A stretch of 64,000 nt of DNA from positions 36,114,833 to 36,178,832 of the forward strand of contig CM038466.1 of assembly GCA_021464415.1 (NCBI GenBank), read 5' to 3'. Origin of the DNA: Lonicera japonica (lineage: Eukaryota; Streptophyta; Magnoliopsida; Dipsacales; Caprifoliaceae). The position numbers were made by a program, and so were the translations under genes. Shown here piece by piece: positions 22,078 through 33,575 of this stretch (position 1 is the first letter of the stretch; the number at the start of each line of letters is the position of its first letter). The notes below the pieces were generated by a model that did not search any database, was not told the origin of the DNA, and saw only the letters and a list, made by a program, of their open reading frames with translations.

Positions 22078-22390
22078 GCGTGATTTAGAATTTGGTGCTG
22101 TTTGTTCATGTATATCAGATATTTGGTGTCAAAGTTTTGTCTGTTAGTTAACGTAGTCAACCGTTAGTTCTGTTAATTTTTGACCTAATTTACCCATTTT
22201 ACCCCTAGGAAAAGACAAAACATATTGTTCTTGCTTAGGGGTAAAATGGTCAAAAAATAACGAAACTAACGGTTGACCGCATTAACTAACAGATTTCGTC
22301 TAAAATGGCACCTAAATACATATTACGCAAAACTTTGGCACCCAACACATGATATGCAAGAACAAACGGCACCCAAAATCTAAATCACCC
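22078..22390. mobile_element. Mutator-type MITE (313 bp), copy A
   Basis: Nearly palindromic element with arms of about 140 bp. The left end reads GCGTGATTTAGAATTTGG, and the right end is its inverted counterpart ending AAATCACCC. It is flanked by an exact 9-bp target duplication AAAAAATAA (22069-22077 and 22391-22399), the size made by Mutator-like transposases. It is absent from copy B, where a larger deletion covers this interval, so presence or absence does not date it. Confidence 0.75.
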
Positions 22391-23018
22391 AAAAAATAAT
22401 TACAATCAAACACCTTGTTTCCTCGGAATTCAATTGCCTAGAATTTAAACATTTTTTTCACAAATTTCATTCTTGCTATCAAACACATCCTAACAAAATA
22501 AATCAAATTTAACACCATTTGCTACACGATAAAAACGTCATTCAAACCTAGGACAATAACACACAAAATGCAATTCCAACTCAAAACAATTCACCATTCT
22601 ATTTATGCGTAGCCAGAGGAGAAAAAAACATTTAAGTGATCGTTTAATTCGAATTTTGGTTTGTTTATGGAATCCAAAATATAGTAACTTCACATAGAAA
22701 ATTTGGGACTCACTAACTTATGATTCAACATTTTGAAACTACAGGATACTCCTAGTGTAAATTTTACCAATTTCGGATTCCAAGAATGAACTAAAATTTA
22801 AACCAAACGTACACCAAGTGTAATAGTATAACTATGAAGTATTATCACAAAACAATTAAATCTACATGTACTTATCAAATTTTACACCATTGACATGGTG
22901 TTTTATACAATTTTGTGCGAAGGCAACGTACAAGTCATGTATTAAAAAAATCTAGAAAGTAAAAAAATAAATAAAGCAAAGGTAAAATAATAGAGTTTCA
23001 AGTCAAAATTAAAAGATG

Positions 23019-23129
23019 TCAAATTTTGTAGACAGGTGTAATGCCCAGTAGATGGAAGCATTTCCTCATGACTACAGCCGTTGCCTCACACAGCAACAGT
23101 CTACTTGTTTCCTCTGCTGACCCCACAAC
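23019..23129 (-). pseudogene. Orphan duplicate of arginyl-tRNA synthetase last exon (exon 18)
   Basis: Identical over its full 111 bp to the working last exon at 41584-41694, including the 3' splice acceptor (CAG before the exon on the minus strand), the coding end [21 protein letters not shown] and the TGA. It was created when the tandem duplication carried the end of the gene into copy A. There is no upstream exon 17 on its side: copy A intron sequence runs only to the junction at 24393. It lies 18.5 kb downstream of the gene's real stop. It could serve only as an alternative terminal exon through very long splicing. Sequence around it (about 22,990-23,205) is also essentially identical to copy B. 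Confidence 0.9.
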
Positions 23130-23252
23130 CTGCCCCCCACGAATTTTAATCAAAACAAAAATACATAAATTAACCCAAAAAAATTTAATGAAGAATTATG
23201 AAATCAGATGAAAAGAATAAAAGTTACAAAAAGAAGGTGAATAAGACTATAA

Positions 23253-23807
23253 GGCCTCGTTTGATTCAGGTATTAGGATCAGTGGGATTAATAATACCAG
23301 TATTAATAGTACTGGATTATTAATCCTGGTATTAATTTAATACTAATACCCTGTTTGATTCATGTAGTATTAATACTGGGATATCTCATACTAATGTTTA
23401 TACCATGTTTTGTTATGTAACTCGTATATGGGATTATATTTTGAACTAACAAAATAAAAATATTTTTTAAAAAGAAAATTAAATTTTTTTTTAAATAAAT
23501 AATTTTTTTTAAAAAAAAAATTATAAAAAATTTAAAATAATAATAATATAGTAGTAGTAATGGTAGTGGCATTTTTGAAAATATTATAGTAGTAATGGCA
23601 TTTTTGAAAATATATGGTTCTTTTTTCTTAATCCTGGATAAACAATACCACATCCCCCTTAGTACTAAATTATAGCACAAAGAGTGGTATTAAGTTAATA
23701 CCGGTATTAGTAATCCCAGCACATTTGTACGAATCAAACAAGGTATTATAAAAAAAGTGGTATTAATAATCTCATCCCACTTTTTAATACCCGAATCAAA
23801 CGAGGCC
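23253..23807. mobile_element. PIF/Harbinger (Tourist-like) MITE, copy A only (555 bp)
   Basis: Terminal inverted repeats GGCCTCGTTTGATTC...GAATCAAACGAGGCC, flanked by TAA on both sides (23250-23252 and 23808-23810). The 3-bp TWA target duplication and GGCCT.GTTTG-type ends fit the Tourist/Harbinger class. Copy B lacks it: at about 41,806 the flanks join directly, apart from eight bases of difference. Internally it has further inverted segments rich in TATTAAT. A minus-strand open frame inside it is not a gene. Confidence 0.85.
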
Positions 23808-24392
23808 TAAGAGCATTAATATGAGAATCACTAGGGGTAAATGCTTATGCATGCACTAAAAGAACTTGAATTTGTAAAGAGAAATGTTATTGTCAAAGCA
23901 AATAAGTATTTTTCAATGTACCCCTACTCAATGCACCGGTAGCTTAGCGCCAAAATTGCTTTGGTAATATCATTTTTCATTTAAAATTATCGCTTTTTAA
24001 GCCAAAAAAAAAATTCATAGGACTTTCTGTTTTTTACCATTTGTAGAAACTACGCATAGGATTTAAACTAGTTCCAATCAAAAATACGATAATACAGCCA
24101 AAGAATAGCAGCAATGGAACGAAGATTCAATTAGCCAAGTACCATTACTTTTGGTCATCTTTGTATTTATCAATTATCATCCGCACAAAACTGACTGTAG
24201 AAACAGAGGGCCTAGTTTTGGTCATCTTTGACCAAAACTAAGATTGCAACTCCCAAAGCCCAAACTGATTAACCACCACCCCCACCCCCACCCCTACCCC
24301 ACCACAGTAAAATTTAAATCAACAAATCAAAGGTGAGAAAGCGGAAAGGAGCAGTTGGTTGGAATGGAAATTGAAAATAAACTAGTCAGCTG

Positions 24393-24396
24393 CTCA
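24393..24396. other. Tandem duplication junction
   Basis: The sequence here changes from arginyl-tRNA synthetase intron (matching 42,760-42,798) to pararetroviral relic (matching 3866 onward). The four bases CTCA are shared by both parent sites (3862-3865 and 42799-42802). This suggests joining at microhomology. Confidence 0.75.
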
Positions 24397-26785
24397 TCAT
24401 GATTCTAGAGATAAATATATCTTTATACCACCCAAATCATTTAGTGTGTGACAATTGAGATTACTCAATTGATCGTGAATTCTTTCTATTATGTTACTAG
24501 GTGTTCTTATAAAATGTTTACTATTGTGAATATTAGTGTGTTAACTCTATCAAGAAGACCTACACCTACATCTTTATCGAATATGGGGTTGCCTTCATCA
24601 TCCCTCTGGACAACATGTATTATTGAATCTCGAGATTCTTCAAAGAGATTATTCTCCCACTAAGATCTAAGAGTTCTTATGAATCCTAAAGCTAATAACT
24701 CAATAATTTCTTATTGTCCTAATTTGTTGATTGCATTGGCGTAGGTATTAACAACCATTGACATATGGTATAATTTATTAAGTAATTATTGTTCACTTAG
24801 TCTATCAATGTTTCGTTCATATATTTTGTTGGATGAAACAAAGAATTCGTTGCTCAAATTCTTCTCTTCAAATTGTTAGTCTGGAGGAGTAAGTTTTGAA
24901 TACCAATTTTTTGTTAAACTAGTGGGATTGGTTTACCAAAGTTGAATTCATATATTTTCTTTATTAGGCTTATTAGGTAAGCCTAATCCTTTTTCTTGAC
25001 TCAAGTAAGTTTACCAAGGGTTTTTCTTGATCTTAACTAGGATTCTAAACTATATTTTCTAACTTAATTTCAATTTTTTTTCTAATAGTTTGCCTTTTGT
25101 TAATAGACATTGTTTAGTATTTCAAAAAAAAATAGACATTGTTTAGTGTAATTATTTTGTACAATAATCTTCTTACTATCATTATCTCCATTAGATATCT
25201 TAAATGGGCTAGCTGGGAATAGTGACTCCTTCCACTTAATATTAATTGCTTCTAAAGGAAAATAACTAGACGAAAATTTTAACTTATCTTGTTTAATCCA
25301 TTATATTTTTGTAATTACATTACATTTATTGTAATAATTTTCATACCAATCAAAGAATTTAATATTAATGTGAATTTCTAAGATAAATTTTTCCTATTTA
25401 TTCAATATTTGAATTATTTATTTTTTCGAATGGCTAGATTGGTATTGTTTTCTTTTGGTTTTATTTTCTTTTGAATTAAAATTATTCGTTAACTCATCCC
25501 ATTCGATTTTTAATTCTTTACTAACCATAAGTAGTTGTCTATTTATTGCTCCTACTTCAAAACATGTTTGTCACGGGGATAGTTGTTCATCTTCTTCTGA
25601 CTCGTTAGTATAATAAAGGTGACTGGTGTGTCCTTGTATTTCTACTCCTTTTAACTTAATATCTTGAGCTGTGATTTTACTAAGTAAATTTCTATCTTTT
25701 CTAGAAATTATTGCGTCTTTTTTCTAGATATGACTGATGAAGTGAATGTGTTATTTAGAACCAAAGGTGTTCTAAATCTTGACTCATCTAAACTAATTAT
25801 AACAATGCCATCCAAGTACAACTGTATGTTTTCTAAGTTCATTATGTTACTAATAATGGGGTTTTGTGGGATTTCATTTTTCTAAAATCCACTGACTTGG
25901 AAAGCTAATATCTTTCTATAAAATTGTCTTAAGGACTTGGATATTAGCATCATTTATACTACGTTGGATTAAAACAGTTTTATCTTTTAGACTCTAATTG
26001 AGAAGAGCATTGACATTTAAATTTGTTTTCATACATTTATATTAAATTCTAATTATTAAAGCAAGAGTTTGGGATCCCCCAATCATTTGAGTGATTTCTC
26101 CTTAAGTTTTAATATTTAGTGTGAGTGCATTCAATAGATGTGGATCACTCAAACTCAAAGTGAAATCCGAAAAACAATTAGAATGGACTGGGCCATTGTG
26201 TAAGCTTCACTCTGTAATACCTAAATTGCTAGGTACGTAATTTAGATATCTTGCATCTCTTACACATAACTAAATTGATGAATTAATACCTTTAATACTC
26301 AAGGGTTCAACAGAATCAATCATATATGGATAAAAATTTATCCTGGACTTATATATGTTTTTTAATCATTTATGTAATTAACAAACTATAAATGTTCTTT
26401 ATTAATTATGTAAACCTTTTCTACTTTTTTGACATTTTAATCTAACTTAAAGTTATTTGAGAAACTTGACTTGTAAATTTCACTAAAGTAAACTTTAAGT
26501 ATATTCCAATCGTATATTTCTATGTTTACATTTCCATGACTATGTTCCTCTGAATTTAAGATATCTGGAATTGAGGACAATGTTGATCTTGAGCTAACTA
26601 ATGAACTTAATATCTAATAGTTGACTCATTTTTACCCTGTTTATTTTAATTCTTCTTATCTTTCCTCATATTTCAATTAACACACTTTCTTGCCTTAAGT
26701 AGACTCATACTTTAATGTTTAAATTATTGTCTATACTGCCTTCTCTCTAAGGACTTACGTTGGTTGTAGTTATCCTTACACAGGT
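24397..26785 (-). pseudogene. Endogenous pararetrovirus movement/coat-protein relic (copy B)
   Basis: Copy of 3866-6376. It holds the N-terminal (movement-protein-like) part at about 26,650-25,550 and the front and middle of the coat-protein-like part at about 25,500-24,397; the zinc-knuckle end is not included because the duplication starts within the coat region. Stops and indels differ from copy A, and a roughly 40-bp duplicated stretch ('agacattgtttagt' twice) sits near 25,105-25,145. It cannot make a protein. Confidence 0.6.
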
Positions 26786-26790
26786 TTCCA

Positions 26791-27033
26791 TGAGAAAAAT
26801 AAAAAGATGTAGTGAAGAAGAAAGTCTTTTAATATAATTCTTATGATTCTATACAAGCATATATAGTGCCTGGCAAGGCTTTACAAGGAAAATAAATTAG
26901 ATCATCTAATCATGATATACAAATGGAAACTAAATCATAATTTAGATCGTACAATCAAGGTATATAAAAAGGAAAATATATCATACAAATATGTCTGCAC
27001 AAATATGGTAAGTAGAATTATAATATTTCAACA
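26791..27033 (-). repeat. Copia 3' LTR, copy B (243 bp)
   Basis: Minus start TGTTGAAATATTATAATTC preceded by the purine tract TTGAGGGGGAA; end TCTCA. Confidence 0.85.
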
Positions 27034-27039
27034 TTCCCC

Positions 27040-28376
27040 CTCAAGTTAGAACATGAATGTTGTGAAATCCCAACTTAGGAAGGTGTGAATAGAATATCAT
27101 ATTTCCAAAGCTTTTATAAACATATCAACTAGTTGGTGCTTAGAAGGAGTGCAGGCCATCGTTGTCAAATCCAACTGTAGTTTTTCTCGAACTAAATGGC
27201 AATCCAATTCTATGTGCTTATTCATTCATAAACACAGGGTTCCCAGTAATATGCAGTGCAGCTTGATAATCATAATAGACACGAACTATTGTAGCATGAG
27301 GAACTTGAAAATCTGATAACAAATATTGAATCCATGTGAGTTAACACATCACCGTTGCCATAGAATGATATTCTGCTTCTGCTAAGGAAAGTGAAATGTG
27401 TTTTGCTTCTTAGTCTTCTAAGAAATTAAGGAGTCGCCTGAAAAAATATAATACCCAATGACGGATCTTTTTATGGTGGGAATAGAAGCCCATGAGGCAT
27501 CATAGTAACCCCTTAATTGTAATGAAAATTTTGATGGAAATAATAAGCCTTGGCCTGGGTCCTTTCAGGCATCTCAAAACTGGTAAAGCATCATTCAAAT
27601 GCGGTTGATGAGGCTAATTCATGTATTCGGCCTTATGACGGTGAGATAAATAAGGCGTCCCACAAGCCGTCAATATCTTATTGGGTCCTTTAACAATTCC
27701 CCATGTGTTGGTTGCAATTTTAATCTTGCTCCATAGGAAAATCAACCAGGCGAGCTCCCAATAAACCAACATCATCAAGTATGTCCAAAATATATTTTAT
27801 TTGTGAAATAAATATACCTTGTTTAAAACGGGCTACCTCTATGACAAGAAAATATTTAAGTAAACTAAGGTCCTTGATGCGAAAATGATGGTGAAGAAAA
27901 TATTTCAATCTTTGTATAATAGTTGGATCATTGGCTGTAATAATCATGTGATCCAAATATATAAGAACAACAGTCATGGAATGGCCATGTACTTATGTAA
28001 ATAGTGAATAATCAACCATTGATTATTTGAATTTGACATTCTGAATGGCAGGAAAAAATTTGGAGATCCATTGGTTAGATTTTATATACCCATTTTTTAC
28101 TAATGGCACGTTTCCCAAGAGGTAAATAAGTCATGGTCCATGTGTGATTTTTTTTAAATGCCTGGAGCTTAACACACCTTGTATCACGCCACATAGGATC
28201 AAGATTAGCCTATACAAAAGAGGTTGGTTCCACACAAGTTGAAATATTGTTCACAAAGCCACTGTTAGATATAGATAAACGAGAAAAAGATAAATGTTTG
28301 AGGAGAGGATATCAAGAACCTAACACCAAAGAAGATGTTGAATTGGGGTAAGTGGCTATTACTTGTGAGCAGACAT
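27040..28376 (-). pseudogene. Copia reverse transcriptase and RNase H remnant (copy B)
   Basis: Read on the minus strand from 28,376: a linker with CVEPTSFVQAN, the start of the RT domain (KNHTWTMTYLPLGKR, then ISKKWVYKI), then 27977-27720 with the RT catalytic box region YLDHMIITAND (the usual Copia form is Y-V-D-D, so one catalytic Asp is changed to His), LKYFLVIEVARF and FISQIKYILDIL. After further frame breaks come RNase H pieces (SLGIIFF, SRSRISFYGNG, then TPSKHQLVDMFIKALE) and the purine tract. Stops and frameshifts are many. The role in reverse transcription is known for the family; this copy is dead. Confidence 0.85.
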
Positions 28377-30012
28377 TGTGAGAACCCACATTTTCATCGC
28401 CGGTCCACGTGGGTGGCGATTCTTCCAGTTTTCTATTTATTTAAAAACAGTTCATTTGATTTAACAAAAAGTGATGGTTTTGTGAAAAGAATCAGAGTTG
28501 CCAGTTTGTTTTACTAAACAAACAAAAGTGGATGTGAAAAGAGTAACATTTATAGATTAAACGACCTCTTAACACAATTGATGCGAAACTACTTGATTCA
28601 AATATTTGGGGATTAAGTTACGATTCAGGAAAGTGTTAAGCACCCAATTTTCCCTTTTAATCTCCAAGTATAATATGCATGTATTTATAATCAAAAAATC
28701 GCATGCTTATTAATATTATTGCATATCAGTCCATAGTTTTAGAAAATCAGGATTTTGGGGTAGGGATAGAAAGCGTGTACTTTATATTTCACCCATTTGA
28801 TTTTATAAATCAACGTGTGTAATTTGAAAAGGTGTTTTAAGGATGATAGATAAAAACACAAATGTTTTTATAAAGCTCCACGTTTTTTAAAAATTAATTC
28901 GATTTGGAATCGGATGATCGATCGTCCTTGAGACTCATTCATCAATAGTGTACCACGGTTTAGTGATTTAAACCGATATTGACAAATCTATTACTCTCAT
29001 ATCGAGCGTTTACATAGATACCGCAATTTATAGATTAAATCGGATACAAATGCTTAACAATTCCTTTGTGAAACGAGACTGATAAAACCAAAACTTTTGC
29101 ATAATTAACAGATAAATATGAGTTTTGAAATGGCTATAGCACATTCGATGCCTTAAGTTTTTAAAACATATTTGAAATATATATTCTAGAATGATTTCGA
29201 GATAACAGTAATTTAATCATGCAAGTAATTTATTATAACCAAAGAAATTGAAGGCAAATAAATAAATAAATAAATAAAATTGGATTAAGTTAAAATATAA
29301 CTAAGAGCATTGAAAATAAAGGAATAGGATTTCTAGCACTATTCCCGAAATTTTAGAGCTAGCTAATGATCAGAAATGAGAAAATGCAACTGTATTTTTA
29401 CCTGAAAGCCCCGAGGGCATTGTTGTGTGGACAAAAGTGTGCAATGAAAAGTATTGTCATGTGGACAATGGTGTCCAATGTCTTGTGGATAATATTATTC
29501 ACACTTTGGTCTATAGAAATGTTTTTGCTCCACCAAACAAAAAAAATCATCAGATTGTTCTAATTTTTGGATATGTTGTTCTCCATGATGGTGCACCACC
29601 TTTCCAAATTTTAAGTTGATTGGAGTTTAGGAAAGTCTCCGTTTGATTAATTGAAGCAAACTGCTAGTCGAATCAGTTTTTAAAGATTCTATTGTCGAAT
29701 CGAGTTGATTTTTGTGTATGTTTCTCCTGCTAGCATTTTGTGATTAATTTTCGAGTTTGAAGATGATCGGAGTTCGGTAAGGTTTTTGTTCAAAGATTTT
29801 GCAAGATTGACAGTCTTCCATTTTTGAAAGTCTGTGATGGCTAACTCCGGTTATCCTCAGAGTTTCTTATCAATGAATCCTTCTTGTTTCTTTTTTCACT
29901 TTGAATCAACATGTGAAAAGTATGAATGCATGCATGAATGCTTGTACCTGAATGCATGCTCATTTTTTCGAGAAATCAAATTCTTACAAGGGTCAAAAAT
30001 GGGGTGTTCATA
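28377..30012 (+). mobile_element. Solo Gypsy-type LTR (1636 bp) inside Copia linker, copy B
   Basis: Starts TGTGAGAACCCACATTTTCATCG and ends GGGGTGTTCATA. It is flanked by GACAT (28372-28376) and GCCAT (30013-30017), a 5-bp target duplication with one mismatch. Copia polyprotein linker sequence continues on both sides in one orientation, so this is a solo LTR inserted into the Copia element before the segmental duplication. Copy A has only the right part (9788-10803). Same family as 16067-17550, opposite strand. The internal motif GGAAAGTGTTAAGCACCC near 28,630 is of a kind common in plant Gypsy LTRs. Confidence 0.75.
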
Positions 30013-30259
30013 GCCATACTCAAATAGTCGAACATTTGGCTACTTGGGTCGGAGGCCACGCCAAAGTCCAAGTGGTGGAGATAAATGACCAGTGTCAATG
30101 ATATTAGGTAAAAAATGTGATGTATATATAAAGGATGAAGGGTCGTGTGTTCGTAGGTGAGGTATCATTGACGGTGGTGACGTACAAGGAGGTTGGAAGC
30201 TTATCGACTCTAGGGCATTTGGTTAAGATGAATTAGGTTGAATAATTGGGTTACTAGGC

Positions 30260-30965
30260 ATATGGAATTTCGAAATTTTAAAGTGATTGTTATTCAAAAT
30301 TGACCCTTTTAAAAAGATAATGCCACCAAAAAAATAATTTTATGGCTTAAAGATCTACAGCGAACTTGTAGACCAATAAATGGGCGAAAACGAAAAAATG
30401 GACAAAAAGCACGTGTTCAACCCATCATATACATTCAGAATTCAAATTTCAAAATCTTAAAGTATTTGTCATTCAAAATGGACCCTTTTGAAGGAAGAAA
30501 ATTACGAAAAAAAATACTTTTAAGGCATCTACATTGGAAGTGTAGACCGATAAATGGGTGAAAACAACAAGATGGACAAAAAGCACTCTTTTAACCCATC
30601 ATATATGTTCCAATTTCGAATTTCAAAATCTTAGAGTGATTGTCATTTAAACTAAACCTTTTTGAAGGCAAAAAATTACGAAAAATATATTTTCAGGACG
30701 TAAGGATGTACATCAAAAGTGTAAACCGATAAATGGGCGAAAATTACATGATGGACAAAAAGCACCTGTTTAACCCTTCATATACATTCTGAATTCAAAT
30801 TTTGAAATCTTAGAGTTACTATCATTCAAAATGGACCCTTTTGAAAGGATAATGCCGCAAAAAAATATCTTTAGGGCGTAAGGATCTATAACGGAAGTGT
30901 AGACCGCTACATGGGCGAAAATGACAAGATGGAAAAAAAAGCACGTGTTTAACCCATCATAGATG
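30260..30965. repeat. About 178-bp tandem repeat array (copy B)
   Basis: Four units with landmarks near 30,371, 30,546, 30,724 and 30,902 (spacing about 175-179) and 'cccatcatata' near 30,424, 30,598, 30,776 and 30,953. More regular than in copy A. Confidence 0.85.
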
Positions 30966-32000
30966 ATGGTTAGAGGACAGCACAAGCAAAACAAGGCCAA
31001 TGAGGTGGTTAGTTTTAGTGTCTTGAGTAAGGTGGGAAAAAGGAAAGAGGTATTCATGAAAAACCACATCATAGCTAGAAAAAATTTGGTGAGTTTTTAA
31101 ATGGTAAAGGCGATAGGCTTTTTTATAAGAGGGATACCCTACAAAATGCATTTTTAAGCACGAGGATCAATTTTATGTGTTAGTAGGGTTTATGTGGCAT
31201 AGCAAAGACAGCCAAAGACGCGCATGTGTGTATGATGGTGGTTGATTGTAGAGGACTTAGTAAGGTGATTTTTTTTAGAGTACTAATGTAGGCAGCCAGT
31301 TAATTAGGTAGGTGGCTATGAGAACACTTTCTCCCCAAAATTTAGGTGGGAGAAAGGCTTGAAATTGTAATGCTCTATAAACATTTAAGAGGTGGTGATG
31401 TTTGCGCTCCATAACCCCATTTTGTTCTGGAGTGTAAGGGCAAATAGGTTGGAAAATGGTGCCATTATTTTTAAAGAATGTGCTCTTAGACTTAAATTAT
31501 AGCCCATTATCAGTTCTAATTTGCTTAATTACTCTGAAATTGAGTGTGAACATAAGCAAAAAAGGTGTGTAATTTTTCTTATGTATCAAATTTAAATTTC
31601 ATAAGAAATAACCAAGTAAAGCGTGAATAGTCATTTACTATGATTAAAACAAACTGAGCACCCAAATGAGCAATAGTTTATGAGGGCCCCAAATATCACA
31701 GTGGATCAAATCAAATGGTTTATTGGTGGAAATAAAGCTTCAAAAAATGGCAGTCTTGATTGTTTTGCAAGCGGGCAAACATCGCAATGAGAACTAAAAT
31801 TAAAAATAACAAATGGATTGGAAATTTATATTACACGAGATGGACCACTTGATAGATGACCTACTTGACAATGTCAAAGATCAGGTAATGACGAGTAAGT
31901 GATCGCAGCCACATTGGGATGACGCTCACAAAAAAAAATCTTATTGATAGGTACAGGGTAATATAAGCCATTTAGCTCCTTCCCCAATCAAATCATCATC
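30965..32000 (-). pseudogene. Copia integrase remnant (copy B)
   Basis: Minus-strand pieces include FKSKSTFFKNNG and FQPICPYTP followed by a degraded 'Q-N-G-V-x-E-R-K-H' segment, FQAFLPPKFWGE, and after the integrase LKTHQIFSSYDVVFHEYLFPFS. These mark the integrase core and C-terminal region. The region is more complete than in copy A, but interrupted by stops. Confidence 0.75.
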
Positions 32001-32620
32001 TTCGTTTTTAGGTCTTGTAAAAGACAAAAGGTGGGAAAATACGATGAGACAATTGAAACCGCGAGTAATTTTGCTTACGGGCATCAAAATAACATGAAAT
32101 CTAGGAACACAAATGACATCACTTAAATGTAAATTGGGAGTGAGTTTGATTTATTTAATATAAGATATATGGGCTTATGTTACATTGTGTTATTAGCTGA
32201 TGAATTTGAAAGTGGCATTTCTTGTGAAATTAAATTGGAATAGGAAGATATATGATAGTTGCACCGCTATCTATGATCCAAAAATTAGGTTGGCTCGTGG
32301 CAAATGAGTAGCATTTAGGTTCAGATGTACCTGTTACATTATCAAAGAATTGATTTTTACCATCACCTCAAAGGACAACTTTAATTTGGTGGAACTCGTC
32401 TTTTGTGAACAACTCCTCAATGTTTTTATAATGCACTATTCTTGCTTTTGACTATGGATCGCTTATTTTTATAAGCGGGCTTAACTGTTTTTCCATGAAA
32501 TTTGTGTCCAGGTGGAAACCCAATGAGAAAGAAATAGTGATCTATAGTATGATTATTACCATTATAATGAGAAAAATGAAGTTCTTTGCCTCCATCATTA
32601 TGTACTTTGTGAAACTTGCT

Positions 32621-33304
32621 TTACACAGGTTTCAAAACGTTCATAGCATGTGGGGAATTAACCTTACCACCTTCAACCACTTCTCTTTGTTTCTCTTCTT
32701 GCAAAAGCATTGAATAAACTTTACAAACAGTTGGTAAAGGATGCATTAATAGGATCTGCCCACAGATTGCGGAATATGATTCATTCGATCCCATTAAGAA
32801 TTCAATTAGCTGTTCTTGTTGTTCCTTACTACGTATCTCCTTAAAGCCTCCACATGTACATGAGGGCATGCTATTATATGATGACAATTCATCCTAGATG
32901 GCTTTGAGTTTAGTGTAGTAGGCTAATATGGATTGTTGTTGCCGATTTTGGACAATTTCACGCTTGATTTGAAAATTTTGAAAGGCATTGCCTTGTGAGA
33001 ATCGCTCCATAATTCTTCCCATATTTCAGCTAATGTATTTGTGTAAATCACGTTATCAGCTAAGTTAGGACTGATGGAATTAAGGATCCATATCATTGCA
33101 TCTCTTCCAAAGACAGTGTTTGTCGTCCGTTGACAGTGGCTCTTTGATTGGCCCGTTGATGAAGCCCAGTTTGTTTTTTTACACTAGGATTAATTGTCAT
33201 TGCACAACTCCAAGTCCCATAGTTGTTGCCATTTAATGGCTTTGAACAATGATTAAACCAGGATGATTCGAGTGATGAATGAAAACGAGGTCGGCGGTGT
33301 CCAT
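32621..33304 (-). pseudogene. Copia gag remnant (first element, copy B)
   Basis: Copy of 13420-12802: ATG at 33304, best preserved part at 32887-32621 with the CTCGGFKEIRSKEQQEQLIEF and LPTVCKVYSMLLQEEK motifs. It includes about 70 bp (near 32,945-33,020) missing from copy A. Zinc-knuckle and protease parts downstream to about 32,000 are degraded. Confidence 0.8.
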
Positions 33305-33381
33305 TCCCTCTGTTGTTTTTGATTTGTCACCCGTGGTGGTTGGCGAAAGCTATCAAGCACCAAGAAAATGCTTTTATACCA

Positions 33382-33570
33382 TGAGAAAAATAAAGAGATT
33401 TAGTGAAGAAAAAAGTCTTATAATATATTAACTATGATTCTATAATCATAATATACAAATGGAAGTTAAATCATAATCTATTTATCCTACAATCATGGTA
33501 TACAAAAAGAAAACATATTATATAAATATGTCTGAACAAATATGGTAAGTAGAATTATAATATTTCAATA
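33382..33570 (-). repeat. Copia 5' LTR, copy B (189 bp, internally deleted)
   Basis: Matches 13498-13741 but lacks about 54 bp around 33,442. Followed by the target duplication TCCTA at 33571-33575. Confidence 0.8.
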
Positions 33571-33575
33571 TCCTA

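Larger units (their letters stand above)
3862..24396. repeat. Tandem segmental duplication, copy A
   Basis: Copy A of a tandem duplication whose second copy is 24393-42802. The left edge (CTCATCAT at 3862) lies inside the pararetroviral coat-protein relic. The right edge lies inside sequence homologous to the last intron of the arginyl-tRNA synthetase gene, and it runs straight into copy B at 24393. Landmarks occur in the same order in both copies: movement-protein relic, Copia 3' LTR, Gypsy-type LTR, about 178-bp repeats, Copia integrase, gag and 5' LTR, inverted relics, Gypsy-type solo LTR, and the arginyl-tRNA synthetase last exon. Copy A alone has a truncated second Copia element (about 6840-9787) and a Harbinger-type MITE (23253-23807). 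It lacks Copia RT/RNase H and part of integrase. Confidence 0.9.
26791..33570 (-). mobile_element. Copia LTR retrotransposon (copy B), with nested insertions
   Basis: Same insertion as 6382-13741. 3' LTR 26791-27033, 5' LTR 33382-33570 (about 54 bp deleted inside), target duplication TCCTA at 33571-33575 and a mutated TTCCA at 26786-26790. It keeps RNase H and RT (27,040-28,260), integrase (31,330-32,000) and gag (33304-32621). The linker between integrase and RT holds the 178-bp repeat array and a solo Gypsy-type LTR. Confidence 0.85.

Noticed and set aside
23360..23680. 106-codon minus-strand frame
   Set aside because: Lies wholly within the Harbinger-type MITE and is made of AT-rich inverted repeats.
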